NCBI RefSeq assembly: GCF_026151205.1
Contig: NC_087076.1
Location: 6,128,902-6,192,901 of the forward strand
Direction of reading: 5' to 3'
Source of the DNA: Bolinopsis microptera
Taxonomy: Eukaryota > Ctenophora > Tentaculata > Lobata > Bolinopsidae
Length of the DNA stretch: 64,000 nucleotides
Positions 12,701-25,800 of this stretch are shown here, piece by piece. Under the pieces are notes generated by a model that was not told where the DNA came from, did not search any database, and was given only the letters and a program-made list of their open reading frames with translations. The translations under genes were made by a program, and so were the position numbers. Numbering within the stretch: position 1 is the first letter of the stretch; every line of letters begins with the position of its first letter.

Positions 12701-15700
12701 CTATTTTTGATAGCTTCAAGGAATTCACTTGAGGAATCTATGCTCCAAAACATGTTTATACCGCTGTTGTTGTAGATTGCCTCGCAGTATTTCTTGAAGT
12801 ATTTCCTCAAAAGTTTCAGACAACAGTTAACTTGGACGTTAAGTTGTTTCGTAACGCAAAAACGGGCACCTGCAATGAACCTCGCCTTGTAAGGGTTCTT
12901 ATGAAGCTTAGGGTTCCAGAAGATGCGTGCTAGTCGCAAGTTTTTATCTTCAACTTGTACATTAAATCTCTCCTTTAGACTCTCAGATATTTTATTGACA
13001 TAATGAGTCTCGTCTTCGCTACAGGGTTTATATGTATCATTACCTATACATTCTAGAGTATTAGGATCAAAACCCATTTCATTGACAAGAGTTTTTACAT
13101 AAAACTTTTTACAAATAAATGAAAAATTACCAGAAGCTTTGTCGATACTACAAATAATGTATTTACTTTTCAGCATTTTAAGACTTCTTTTAACATCATC
13201 TTTTTCCAGTGTGTTTTCTTTTATTTCAAATGTTTCAGGAAAGTTTTTCTTGTAATATTCAATACGATTGGAAACTATTGATAACACTTTTTCCTTCCAA
13301 TCGCTGAACTTTACTTCTTTTTGACAGTACTTTCTACTTTTTGATTTTATAAATTTATCGACAGCTTCGGTAACTGACATATATATCTCATCTGGAGATT
13401 TAAATGTGGGAATTCTGTATTTACAACCGTAGGAAAGTACTTCCCTAAGTTCAACATTATCAACAATATCTAAATTACCAGTAACTACATGTCCATGAGG
13501 AGGATAATTGAAAGGGGAGGAGTGACAATCGCATGGACTACCTAAAATAGATTTAATATCAGAAATAGAAAGTTTCTTTAAGAATGAAGCATAGTTACAA
13601 ATAGAAAGACTTATAGGATCATTATACTCATAATAAATCTGTAATGGTGTAAAAGACTGAATCAAAATGGGAAGCAAATCAATGACTGAAGTGTCAGAGA
13701 AAATAGATTTTAGGTTAAGATTATCAATGAATTTGCAATTAAATGGAACAATTATAAATTCTCTATTACTGGATTCAGATTTGTTCTGATGGTATTTGGG
13801 GGAAAATGTTGAACAGAAAGAGGAACATACGTTGTAAATCAATCCTGAATTATTTTGACTCAAAGAGTAGAGAGTGTCTAAATCTGATAAGCTATAACAT
13901 TTTAATGTTTTGTATATGGAATGTTCTGAAGAGATGTTATCTTTCAGCCTGTTAATATCAGACTCTATGGTATCCAGAGACTTCTTAGGCTGAACTTTCT
14001 TCTTTCCATTCCCTCTGCCACGTTTGTATCGAGCAATCTGTCCACTAAAATAATTCATAACCCGATCTTGGGAGATGTTGCCCGTTCCTTTCTTCTTGTC
14101 ATTAAGACCAAGAGGGAATGCTGTCCCAAGCTTCTCTATCCAGTAATCCTCCAGGAGAAGTAAATCATTTTTGACATCGGTGGACATGTCAGAATCAACA
14201 TAATCTACAATCTGTATGGAAGCATCTGAGAAGACGTGACCAGGAATATTAAAATGTTCATATAAAAATGTGGATGATTTGGCTTTGACACAATTTCTGT
14301 GGCCATTGACTCTTTTATGAAGTGGTTGAGTTGTTTCTCCAACATATTGTTTTTTACAGGTAGAACAGGTAATAACATAAATAACATTATTAGTTTTACA
14401 ATTAAATATAAAATTTGTATGTCCAAAGATAAAATCATTATTAAAAGTACTGCTCCTAAATGTATTAACAGGATTAAAACTGTTGCAAGTGAGACAACCT
14501 CTACCATTGCAACATCTAAAAGTGCTAGAAAAGACATTACTAGGGGTTACCCATTTATTCAAGGATTTTGAGAAAAATTTACCATTACGTTTAAGTCAAG
14601 AAGGTAACATCATCCCTTTCGGCGTTTCCGCCTAGACCCAACGACTCGAGATAGGCCAAGGACAACGGGTCGGACATCAACCTATTGTCATGGGGCTGCC
14701 ATGATTGGGCGGGCGTTAGATGTCATGAACCTAAATAGTTCTCCCACCGACGCAGTGTAGCCTGGCGAGATTCTTCGCGACCATAAAAATCTCTTAGAAC
14801 CGGATCTTGCACTGCCGCTGTTTCTCGTACCGTAGCATGGCGGACAGCTCACGCCAGAAAATGAAATAAACAGGTAAATACAGGATAAATCAGGAGATGT
14901 ATGTACAACAACAAGACTTCAAGGAGGGCGCCCAAGAAAACAAAGATCAACCAAATCTCGGAACCAATGGCCGGGAGAGATATAAATGTAATTATAGAGC
15001 AATATCAAGAAAAGCTATCAATTATGTATCCAAATTATGTATCCAAATTATAAGAGCAAATACCGAACAAGGAATCAGTTACAATGATAATTCTATAGTT
15101 TTAATATTTAGGAATTTGGCATAAAAAACGGTGATAACAACGACAAGAATTATCTTATTTCAGGAATAATTATAAATTTGGAAAATAATCAGAAATACAA
15201 ATTTTATAAATATATATTTCAATTTGGTGCACCAATGGTTTCAAAATTTTCCTTTGATCATAGCAGTTCCTGATTGACTACAATATTTTGCTAATTTATT
15301 GCAATGAATCGTATTATTTTGCAATCGCACTACTTCTTTTTTCCAACCTTAACCTCAGCCTGGAATTACGGCCCGATTTTCCACAAAAGCTAAAACTTTG
15401 AGTCGTTATCTTGTGATGCCAGGGTTTGTTGACTATTTTTTACATGGATGACCAGTGGAAGTATAACTATTCCCAAGAAAAATACCACCATTCGTCTCAA
15501 GCCATGACAGGAATGTTGATTTTTATCGGACTTTGAAAAGCCGAACATGTACCTATAGAGCTAAAATTCAAATTTCGTGAAATTATAAGTGTAGTAGAAA
15601 TCCCAGTTCCCACTCATTAAACAGTTTTGAGTTCAATTTAAGCTATGTGCGGGTAATATTTGAATCACTTTGTAAAACTTTGACAGCAAAATTTTAAAGT

Positions 15701-16829
15701 TATCATAAAGTTATGCTTTGTGAGAGTTAGATTTTGGATTTTAAAATGAGATATGTTTGATTCGTTTGACTCATATCAAATGTCCAAAGTTACTTTCAGC
15801 AGAACTTCTTTTAAAAAGCACTGCTGAACTTATATACAAGAAGTTCTATCAATGAATTAACAGGAGGATTCCTGCTCTATCTATAGAAACAAATTATCGC
15901 AGAAACCAATTAATGTCATCGTTTTTAGTATAGTTACATTTTTCGCTTTTAGCGACTAGAATAAAGGATTGCATAGTTCATGAAGTGATGGGTGGAAGAA
16001 GTCAGTAGCCCTACGTTTCATCCTCTAGCTAGTTGTTCACACCTGACAAGTGTCACCGTGTATCTTTGTGTACGTTCAGAAAGATATGGTAAGATGTAAA
16101 GGAATTTGCACAACGGATGAATAGATTTTCGATGGAAGTTCGTTTACCGCATATAGTGGAAAAAGTCGATAGAATATTAGCTCGTGCTTTCTAATGTACT
16201 TTTGGTAGACATTGCCGATGAGCGGTAAATCTTAGAAACTTTTTTAGACTAAAAATTAAAATTCTCTATCGTACTTCTTCGAAGAGAAACAAATATGAGC
16301 GTATTTCAAGCGTGCCAATAGATTTAACAAAGTTGAGCTTACAAGCAAATGTTAACATTTCATGACGACATTTTGGAAACAATGCTTCTGGTGGCCGCAA
16401 ACTGGCGAGAACACTTTAAATCAATTCCTAGACTTTAAATAACGTTATTGAACTAGCATGCCAGCATGGTGATTGGTGGTATTCAGAGACATAATTATGT
16501 AATCTTGCAAATCACTAATCACCAGTCATATACAACTGATTAGCGATTACTACCAAGTACATCGAGAGGCAAGTTCCTTTGTTCTACTTTAATAAATTGG
16601 TCAATAGCAAATTTAATGGACAATTAATGGTTAATTTATTACACGCGCTACTTTCACACTTGGATGGAATTTTAATTTTGGTTACATTTATTATCAAATT
16701 AGAACAAGCTGGATAAACGCCAGTTTTGTCTAATTTTGGAGTCAGCAGTTTTGATTTGGTTATAGTGAAAAAATGTGTACTAAAACGTGCTAGGACGTAT
16801 AATATCATGATAATCGTGTGGATAATACA

Positions 16830-16861
<32 letters not shown>

Positions 16862-19800
16862 GGGGGGGGGGGGGGGAGATCTCAGATGACCATTGAATAT
16901 TGATTACCCAATCAATCTTGCTAACGAGATAAACAAATTACTTGATAACTTCGTCATTTTACATCAGTTTTGTCCGATTTTTTTTCAGATCATAATAATA
17001 ATCCTGATTTCATGACCTTTAATAGCAATATGTTACAATGGAGTTTCTAACATGTTCAGAAACACGAGTATACGCAAATCAATGTTGATTGGGCGTGGCC
17101 CCTAAAAATCGGATTTTCAAATTTTGGCGACGGAATGCTCGAATGAGTAGTTACAGTATACCATCTGCAAAGTTACAAGTCTCAAATATGAAACACGGCG
17201 GTGGTATAAGACCCAACCTATGTGCACTTAATTGCCCCCCCCCCCCCCCCCCCATGTATTTACAGTTAATTGTAAGAATCTTACCAAGGAAATATCAACA
17301 AGAAAGTTCTCGAACAATTCCCACATGTGGTTACTAGTGTATATCTCCTTCATCTCAACCTGAAAGAACAAGGTGATTAACTTATTAATTAACTAATTAA
17401 AAAATACAAAATAACACAACAAAATGTTTAAAATCATATGGTTATGATGCACAGTTTATTACGGTATACTGTAAACTAGATACATTAAAGAGACTGGTCA
17501 ACAACCGAGGCAGTTACAAAATGCAGTCGTATCCTGATATCTAACCAGGTGCAAATTGGAAAGAGTTTCTGATAGAGATCTGAGCCGTTCTCAAATGTTG
17601 ACTTGGCGCTTATACTGTGACAGCATGTCCAAAGCTATATTTAGTTAGGGTTTATTTCCTGACCTTCTATACAATATACAAGTTTTAAGGCACAGGCTGA
17701 ACTTTCAACACTTTCAACACCCCATGTGCGGTTCTGTAAACCCTACCTATAATCTATATATGTGAACGTGTTTGACACGCCATTTATCACCTTGGCACGT
17801 TTTTTGGAGTTGGACGGAAGTCATAGTACAATCAATCAACAACCACAGGTTGAAGTATGTGTGTTCAGGAGATAGTGTGCGGTTCTGGGTTTTTTGAAAA
17901 TCCTTTTGTTTGGTTTGTCTGAATTATCATTTTGTTTTTAAACTATTCGGTTAAATTAACAAATTTTACATTTTCAGCTCCTACTATCATGAGCGTTAGT
18001 TTTGTGTTTCAACAAATAAAAATAGAAAAGGGAACACTAGGGTGCAGGTCGTTTAAGAAGGCCTCGTAGATTCTGTTATCTAATGTTTAAATGTCAATCG
18101 TTGGAGTCAAGTAACTACTGTGGTTGATAAAATTTAATTAATAAATGAAGTTAAAAGTTTAATTCATTTATATTGGCTATAAATTTAATTACGAAAACTG
18201 CAAATTATTATAAATTAGTTGCTATCCGGTTCATGAAAGATTTGCTTAAGATAATCTCATCAAGTGTATTCTGCAAATTTGGGTGGGCACCGTTTTACAC
18301 AGGATTAACACAACTTTCTATAATGATTGGATTCTCATTACATCAATAAATTCCCATGACTTCTTCCTCATTTATTCCTCTCCCGTTACTAAAGAATTAA
18401 AACCTTCTTAAAGTTATGAGGCCGTATGGGACCCTTTTAGACCCTCTCGTTGTTTTGAATTTGAAGCTTTTTAATTTGAAACTCCCTCTATAATTATATA
18501 GCTCCCTCCATAACATATCTGTAACTACTTTCTAGAAAACACTTAATCTTTAAGGGGATTTTGTCAGATAACACGCTGGTAGGCGCAGTTTATTAAGACC
18601 TTCAGGTTGGTGAGGTGTCGGCTATAAAACATGCAACACATTTTCACCTTTGATCTAAGATTTGCCAGTGTACTGTAGCCTAGCAACCAGTGTGTCGATG
18701 TGTTTACCACCGATCTGAGGTCTGACAGTTTTGTAATATCGCTGTTGTTTGTAGGGCAAGACTTGCAGACTTGCAGGCTGCAGGTCTTTACAGTTTGCAT
18801 TTATACAATTAACACCACCAGTCACCAGTTATTAAACAGCTAATTGAAATATTACCATAATAATACCAACTATTACATAAAAAATAATAGACTAGATTTC
18901 TATATTCTTTCAGACTTTTACTTAAGTCTAGTTATAAATTACTTAATCATATTTTATTGTACTAAGGTGTAGTATTGCCAGATCCCAGTTCAATTTGTAA
19001 CGGAGTTTTATATCAACATGAAACGATGTAACAGAGTCGATATATTTTAATGTTGCCATGGGGTGGCAAGTCCCCATACATCGTGGTCCGGTAGTTTCAT
19101 TGCGTCCTAATATATGATGGGAAGTGGTTCATATTTTTTAGGCACGTGACAGCGATCCTTGGATTTGATTGGTCGCTGCTAGAAGGTGATTGGTTAAACG
19201 GCAGTCTCGTTTCTGTAACCATGGATACCTTATATTTCTGTTTTAGTTTTATCATAGTTTTCAGTTTCTGTTTTATCCAACAGTTAACACAGTTAACACA
19301 CTTGTTAACACAGTTAACACAGTAAACTCAGCAAGGTCGGATGGATGGCCCAGTTCGTCTCCATTCTAGTTACAAATAATGCTCTAACTCACGTTGCAGT
19401 CCCCCTGCAGTACCTTCATCACAGGTTAGTCACTATTAATATTTATTAATTATATACGTTTTTAACTTCCTTCATCACAGGTTAGTCACTATTAATATTT
19501 ATTAATTATATACGGTTTTAGCTAGCAACTTCTCTTAAAGTTAATGATGAGTGTCGATTAGCAAAAAATGTACATTTTCCATTAAAATTAAAATTGGAAA
19601 CACAAATTGTTCATAATATGTGGTGACTTTTGCAGATAACTAAATACTTTTCATCAGCGTTAAGAACATTATGTAGACCGTTACCAAAATGATGATAAAC
19701 GTTTATAAAATCATATCGAACGTTGTGTCTAAAAATATGTGTCAAATCGGTATTTTGTTTGTGATTATGTCTCATGAAAACAAGCTGGAAGTCCGATCCA

Positions 19801-22800
19801 TGGTCAAGGCCCCGCAGAGACCACAAGATTAGATAACCACAACATTTATTATCAAATTATGTAGAGATATGAGAAATATGTAGATACATGAGATGACCCG
19901 AGTATTAAAGCTCATAAATTGAACACTCATGCGTTTTACCACGTGTATTGCGAAATGACTAATGACTAACTCTGTTAGTATTTTCCATTTTAAAATTCAC
20001 TCACCTTGTTTGTTGAATCACAGAACGCACATGCCGTGATAAAGTGTGAATTCCATTTATTTTAACACTTTCCATGCTAGTACGTCAATAGTGCCGGGGT
20101 TATTTTTGGCAATGCTGTGTTTCACGGTCAGGAGTTCCGTGACATATGATTTTACATGTGGTAAGTGAGCAACATGTCCTTATATGGACACCACGTGGGT
20201 AGGAACATGGTGAGAACCAACACATTATTAATATTCTGTAGGTTATATTTTATCCAAAGCATACCTAAAACTCTGAACTAAGATCAAAATTAAGATCTAA
20301 GATCACATTTTTGATATTATTGTTGGAATTGGAATTGCGTAGAGTTCAGTTTTTAGTTTTCCAGGTTTTTAAAGAAGAAACGACCATCTATTATCGAAAA
20401 TAACTATTTCTCCGGAATAAAACATTAAATTTACTGTATATAATGTACGGTAACGGGTTTCGTTCAACCGATTTCAGACTTGGTAGTAAGATCCTCTGAG
20501 CCTGCCAGATGATCCTACATTAATGTTTGAAAACTCTAGCTAAGGAGGAGTGTGTTGCTTGTACTCTAAAGGAACTAAAAATTAGTGATTTTAAGTTTAT
20601 CAGTTTGAAAAACTTCTTTCAAGACAGACCTAGCTTGGGCTAGTACTTGGAATTTATCTTTCAGTTCTAGACTGTGTGAGTGTTAAATTCTTACAAACAC
20701 TCAGACTGTGTCAGTGATCATGGAGTTTACCTGGTACACTCTGTTCTTGTACAATTTGTAGTAATACCTAGTTGTTTTAGTTTAATACTTAGTTACTTTA
20801 CTTTAATACTTAGTTACTTTAGTTTAATACTTAGTTACTTAAGCTACTTTACTTTAATACTTAGTAACTGTAGATTAATACTTAGTTACTTTAGTTTAAT
20901 ACTTAGTTACTTTCCTTTAATACCTAGATAGTTTATTTTAATACTTAGTTACTTTAGATTAATAGTTCTCTACGACTTTTATAATATACGATAAACTTTC
21001 ACAAAAATGCTTTTTTTCGATAGTTTATACCATTATAAAGGTCTGCACCACAATGCATGACCATAAGATGTTAGCCATGATTTGCCGAAATTGACTGGAC
21101 TAACAGTACCAGTAGCAGGCTGCCTTTTCATGCAGAGTGTATAATATCATCTGGACTAACAGTACCAGTAGCTGGCTGCCTTTTCATGCAGAGTGTATAA
21201 TATCATCTCTTTTTGTAGCAGTGACCAACCCAACTGTATTGTGCGATATCATCATAAAAACTATTTTTCTTTTGCGTAACAATAAAGAGGATTGTGAAAT
21301 CTAATTAGAATTGCATCTTCTACAATAGTACGTTTTACACTCGACTTTATTAAAAGTAGCTTCACAAAACTCCGGTAATAAAATAACGGTTATACCCTCG
21401 TACGAGTTATGTGATCAATTACCGTGCTGACTTGAGAACAATGTGACCAGATCAGGATCTATTTGGGATGAAGCTGGTCACACAAAGGATTGGAGCATTG
21501 GATATTGATAATCCAGCGACATCAGGCTTCATTCCTTGCTAGACACTGTGTGGACCGTGCCATCCTGGCGCGGAGATGTCATCATGGGTGTATCCTACTG
21601 AATATAAACTTGAAACAGGTGCAAAGACGCCGCTTCAACAAACTCAAAGATACTATGAGCCTAATGGTTATTAGCCCTTTTTTTGAAGTGATTTTTGTAA
21701 TAGGTCTCTTTGATGAGAATAAAATTAAACAGACACTTTCTCAAGGTAATCAAGGAGAATAAAAGGCAGTGATAAGCTTTTGTCATGAAGGAATGATTCG
21801 GCTCTATCTGGACAAAAGCCGTGTCAATTGGAAGCTCGCCTGATGCCATTGACTCATTGACATCGTATAATTGGTTTTAGATCCGCCAATATTATAATGA
21901 CACTAGGTACGACCGCACACACCGTTTGTTTATGAATCGTATGAAAGTCATTATTTCTCGGGGCAATTCATCGGTGGGCCCCCGTCTCTACACTGAACCA
22001 AGACCCGCGGTAAAATCATCAAGATCCTCGGTAAAATCACCAAGACCCGCGGTAAAATCACCAAGACCCGCGGTAAGACCCGTTTTCAGGACATCTTCAA
22101 ATCGATCCTTACCAACCTCTCCAGCAGGAGCCCAGTGTGCAAACCGACCCAGAGAAAATCGTACAGCTATCACAAAGCCGTCAGAAACCGGCCCCACCAT
22201 GGCTATCTCAGCTGCAGCGGCTGCAACTTCTTGCACGCCTTACAAAGCCAAGCTTGAAGCAAACTCAGCAAGTATATATAATACAGTTACACCTGGGCCA
22301 CAGAGTTTAATGTCAGATGCAGGTCTCACGCCTGACGATACGAAGAACAACAACATTGGAAACAGTGCCGTGTCTACCATGAACAGGAGTCTAAAGCGAG
22401 CTAAAGCAAAGTCGAGGATGTTCATAGTCTATAACCCGTAGGTACACTGTGATAATTTGTGGGGGATGGGGGGGGGGGGGGGGTGTTCATAGTCTATAAC
22501 CCGTAGGTACACTGTGATAATTTGTTGGGGATGGGGGGATGTTCATAGTCTATAACCCGTAGGTACACTGTGATAATTTGTGGGGGGGGGGGGGGGGAGT
22601 GTTCATAGTCTATAACCCGTAGGTACACTGTGATAATTTGTGGGGGGGGGGGGGGGGGGGTGTTCATAGTCTATAACCCGTAGGTACACTGTGATCATTT
22701 GTGGGGGGGGGGAGTGTTCATAGTCTATAACCCGTAGGTACACTGTGATCATTTGTGGGGGGGGGGGGAGTGTTCATAGTCTATAACCCGTAGGTACACT

Positions 22801-25800
22801 GTGATAATTTGTGGGGGGCGGGGGGGGGGGGGTGTTCATAGTCTATAACCCGTAGGTACACTGTGATAATTTGTGGGGGGGGGGGTGTGTTCATAGTCTA
22901 TAACCCGTAGGTACACTGTGATAATTTGTGGGGGGGGGGGGGAGTGTTCATAGTATATAACCCGTAGGTACATTGTGATAATTTGTGGGGGGGGGGGGGG
23001 TGTGTTCATGGTCTTTAACCCGTAGGTACACTGTGATAATTTGTGGGGGGGGGGGGGAGTTTTCATAGTCTATAACCCGTAGGTACATTGTGATAATTTG
23101 TGGGGGGGGGGGGTGTGTTCATAGTCTATAACCCGTAGGTACATTGTGATAATTTGTGGGGGGGGGGGGGGAGTGTTCATAGTTTTTAACCCGTAGGTAC
23201 ACCGTGATGATATCCGGGGGAGGGGGATATAGAACAATTTGCAACCAGAAATTGGAAATGGATAATTGTCATCCTTATCTGAAACCAAGTGAAAACTCTG
23301 TAATTATAGTTAAAAATGAAATTTTGCTCCATAAAGCTGCTTAAGAAGCGGCAAAAATAGTTTCAAATCGCCTTATTTCCTAACACCCTTGATATCATTC
23401 TGATGGAATCTTTCATCACACCCATACTATTAGCGTAAAAATTCATTTTTCATTTACCCTAAAGCTTCAACAAATGATAACCTTATATTACTAAATTAGT
23501 CACTATTTTATTAGACACTTATTCAACAACCTGTTCTATTTAAGTGCAGTTGTAATGTGACCTGGGTTCAGTGGTCGTTTTGGGATTTAGGCTGATTGTG
23601 CACCCAATTAAGCTGATTTGATGACCTGTTAACTGTGTGGAAACTAGGCTCAATTCAGTTGTCGAGTCGGTCACCCCCTGGATTTTATCAATATCACTCG
23701 CGCCCAAATAAAAGCTAAGACACTTTGCTAGCGTACTCTGTTACATTTCTGTTGGTCCTAACTTTGAATCACGACATCTTCAGCACCAACAAATATCGAT
23801 TTTTTAGTTGCGCTACATATTTTCTTGTTCGGTGAATGTACTTTGATGTAGTGTACTTTGATTTGATGTCAAGTTAATCGCTAAGGAGATGCCATCATTT
23901 TCGCCATCCACTTTTAGTGTAACACATTATTCATAGACCAACGACATCAAGTTTGCCTGCATAAATATTTAAAAAAATATATTATACTATTATATAATCT
24001 AAACTTAAAGAACACACTTTTCCCGTGAAACTAACACACAGATAAACTATTGTTTAGGGAAGGTACCGGAGTACCTCCCTCAGTCTGCTGCTCTTAGTAC
24101 CTCCCTCAGTCTGCTGCTCTTAGTACCTCCCTCAGTCTCCTGCTCTTAGTACCTCCCTCAGTCTCCTGCTATTACTATGTCTACAAATAGTAATATCCAT
24201 TAGGTGCCAGCCGCCAGGTGTAACAAGGAACCATGTCTGCTATAATTCAGTTCAATTATAGCTTGTGGTTACACATGATACCACAGGATTAAAATTGATG
24301 CTTTTGAATATATGATAGAATAAAAAGGATATTCTTAAGTGCTTTCTAATTCATCACTCAGATAATCTTGCTCTTGTTTGCATGGCACAAAGGAGATTAT
24401 TGATGGTGCAGTTAGGCATAAACACCCAATTTTAAGAGACAGAATAAATAAATAGGAGTCCCAGGGTAGTCAGTGTTATACTAGTATGTTAGTATAATAT
24501 TACAAGTCGGGTATTAAGTTGATGCACGTAATTCACACAAAAGAGGTGTTCGTGGGGTTGAGGCAAAGTTACAGTAACCACGCAGGCTTGCTTACCAGTC
24601 AAAGGTTCATAATTTGTATACATTACCTGGGTACATTTAGCGGAATTTAATATCGAGCACCCTGTTTTTATTTACGTTTTTGTGCTATTTCCAGGTAGTT
24701 AGGTACTCAGGTAATTACGCGTCGCAGTGAAGTTGAAATTCAAGATACCATCCACATGTTACGTCAGCAAGATTCTGCGGATTTTATACCCCCTTCCCCA
24801 TACATACGTCCCTTGTATACGTCAGAAACTTTACATATCCAGCTATTGTGTTAAAAATAAATAAGCGTCGGCAAATTCAAAAACCTCCAACCACATAGGG
24901 TGCTGTGGTAATCAGTGAACGATCCTGAGCGGGGAACTACCATTACCACGCACCAAACTTTACACCCAACCGTGCACAACCGTGCACGAATTGTAATTCA
25001 TGAGTTCACATAGTTCACATGGAACGCGAGGAGACGGTATAATAATGTGTCTGCAGATAATATATAGAACTTGACTTAAATTAGCTGGCTCTGTTCAGCT
25101 GTGTTCAGCTCCCGAGCCACCCTAACTTTCATGTGGGCACACCTCCTCCTCTTCCACCGGTGGTCCCCACACCTCCTCTCTTTGTGTCAGTCCTCTCTTT
25201 TCATCTGACCACAACCACGTTGTGCTTTTGGTAAACTGATTGGTAAAGCTCTCTTGTAAGCTGTCCACCCCTTCTTGCATAATTTCTGAGCAAGGGGTGT
25301 GCACATATTATTAATACTGTGCGTTTATTATTAGCCCTCGTTTACTATTTGTCTGGTTAACTTTCCTGTCGTCGTCTAGTCATGTTGAGCTTAAAGAATT
25401 AAAATTGAATAATGTAGTACGTTACTAATTGTAGATCGTGATAATGGATTATTCACATAATACAGTGATCGACGTGACTGTATATCATCAATACTTGCAT
25501 AATATCTAGGAGCTATAATTATATCGCCGAGATATTGATATTGCGATTGGGTTCAGTCTATTAATATCACCCTTCAACTCTGAGCTTGATTTGATACTAG
25601 TTGTTGTCCATAACAGATTCACACCAAACGCGATTGTAGACTTAATATGCCTAGCCGATGTGAAGCCAGCAAATAGCGGTCTGTTATTTGTTAATTGCAC
25701 ATATAAACTTCTTTGGCCGTTGCATTTAAGTCTAATTTCATATCAAAGTCCCTGTTTTAAATTTCTGCATGTTTTGGTGGGCACAGTTAATTCACACACT

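Noticed and set aside
14605-14660. Hammerhead ribozyme of the Penelope-like element
   Set aside because: A GGCG-GAAA-CGCC hairpin followed by GAAA resembles stem II, but the required CTGANGA core does not precede it. The fold was not convincing.
20115-20161. Short ATG frame ending at GTAAGTGAG
   Set aside because: The phase is 1 (or 0 from the later ATG), not compatible with the Kv exon, and the peptide is uninformative.
22836-23288. Minus-strand proline-rich frames with repeated [13 protein letters not shown]
   Set aside because: Product of the poly-G minisatellite read backwards; frame lengths follow G-run lengths.
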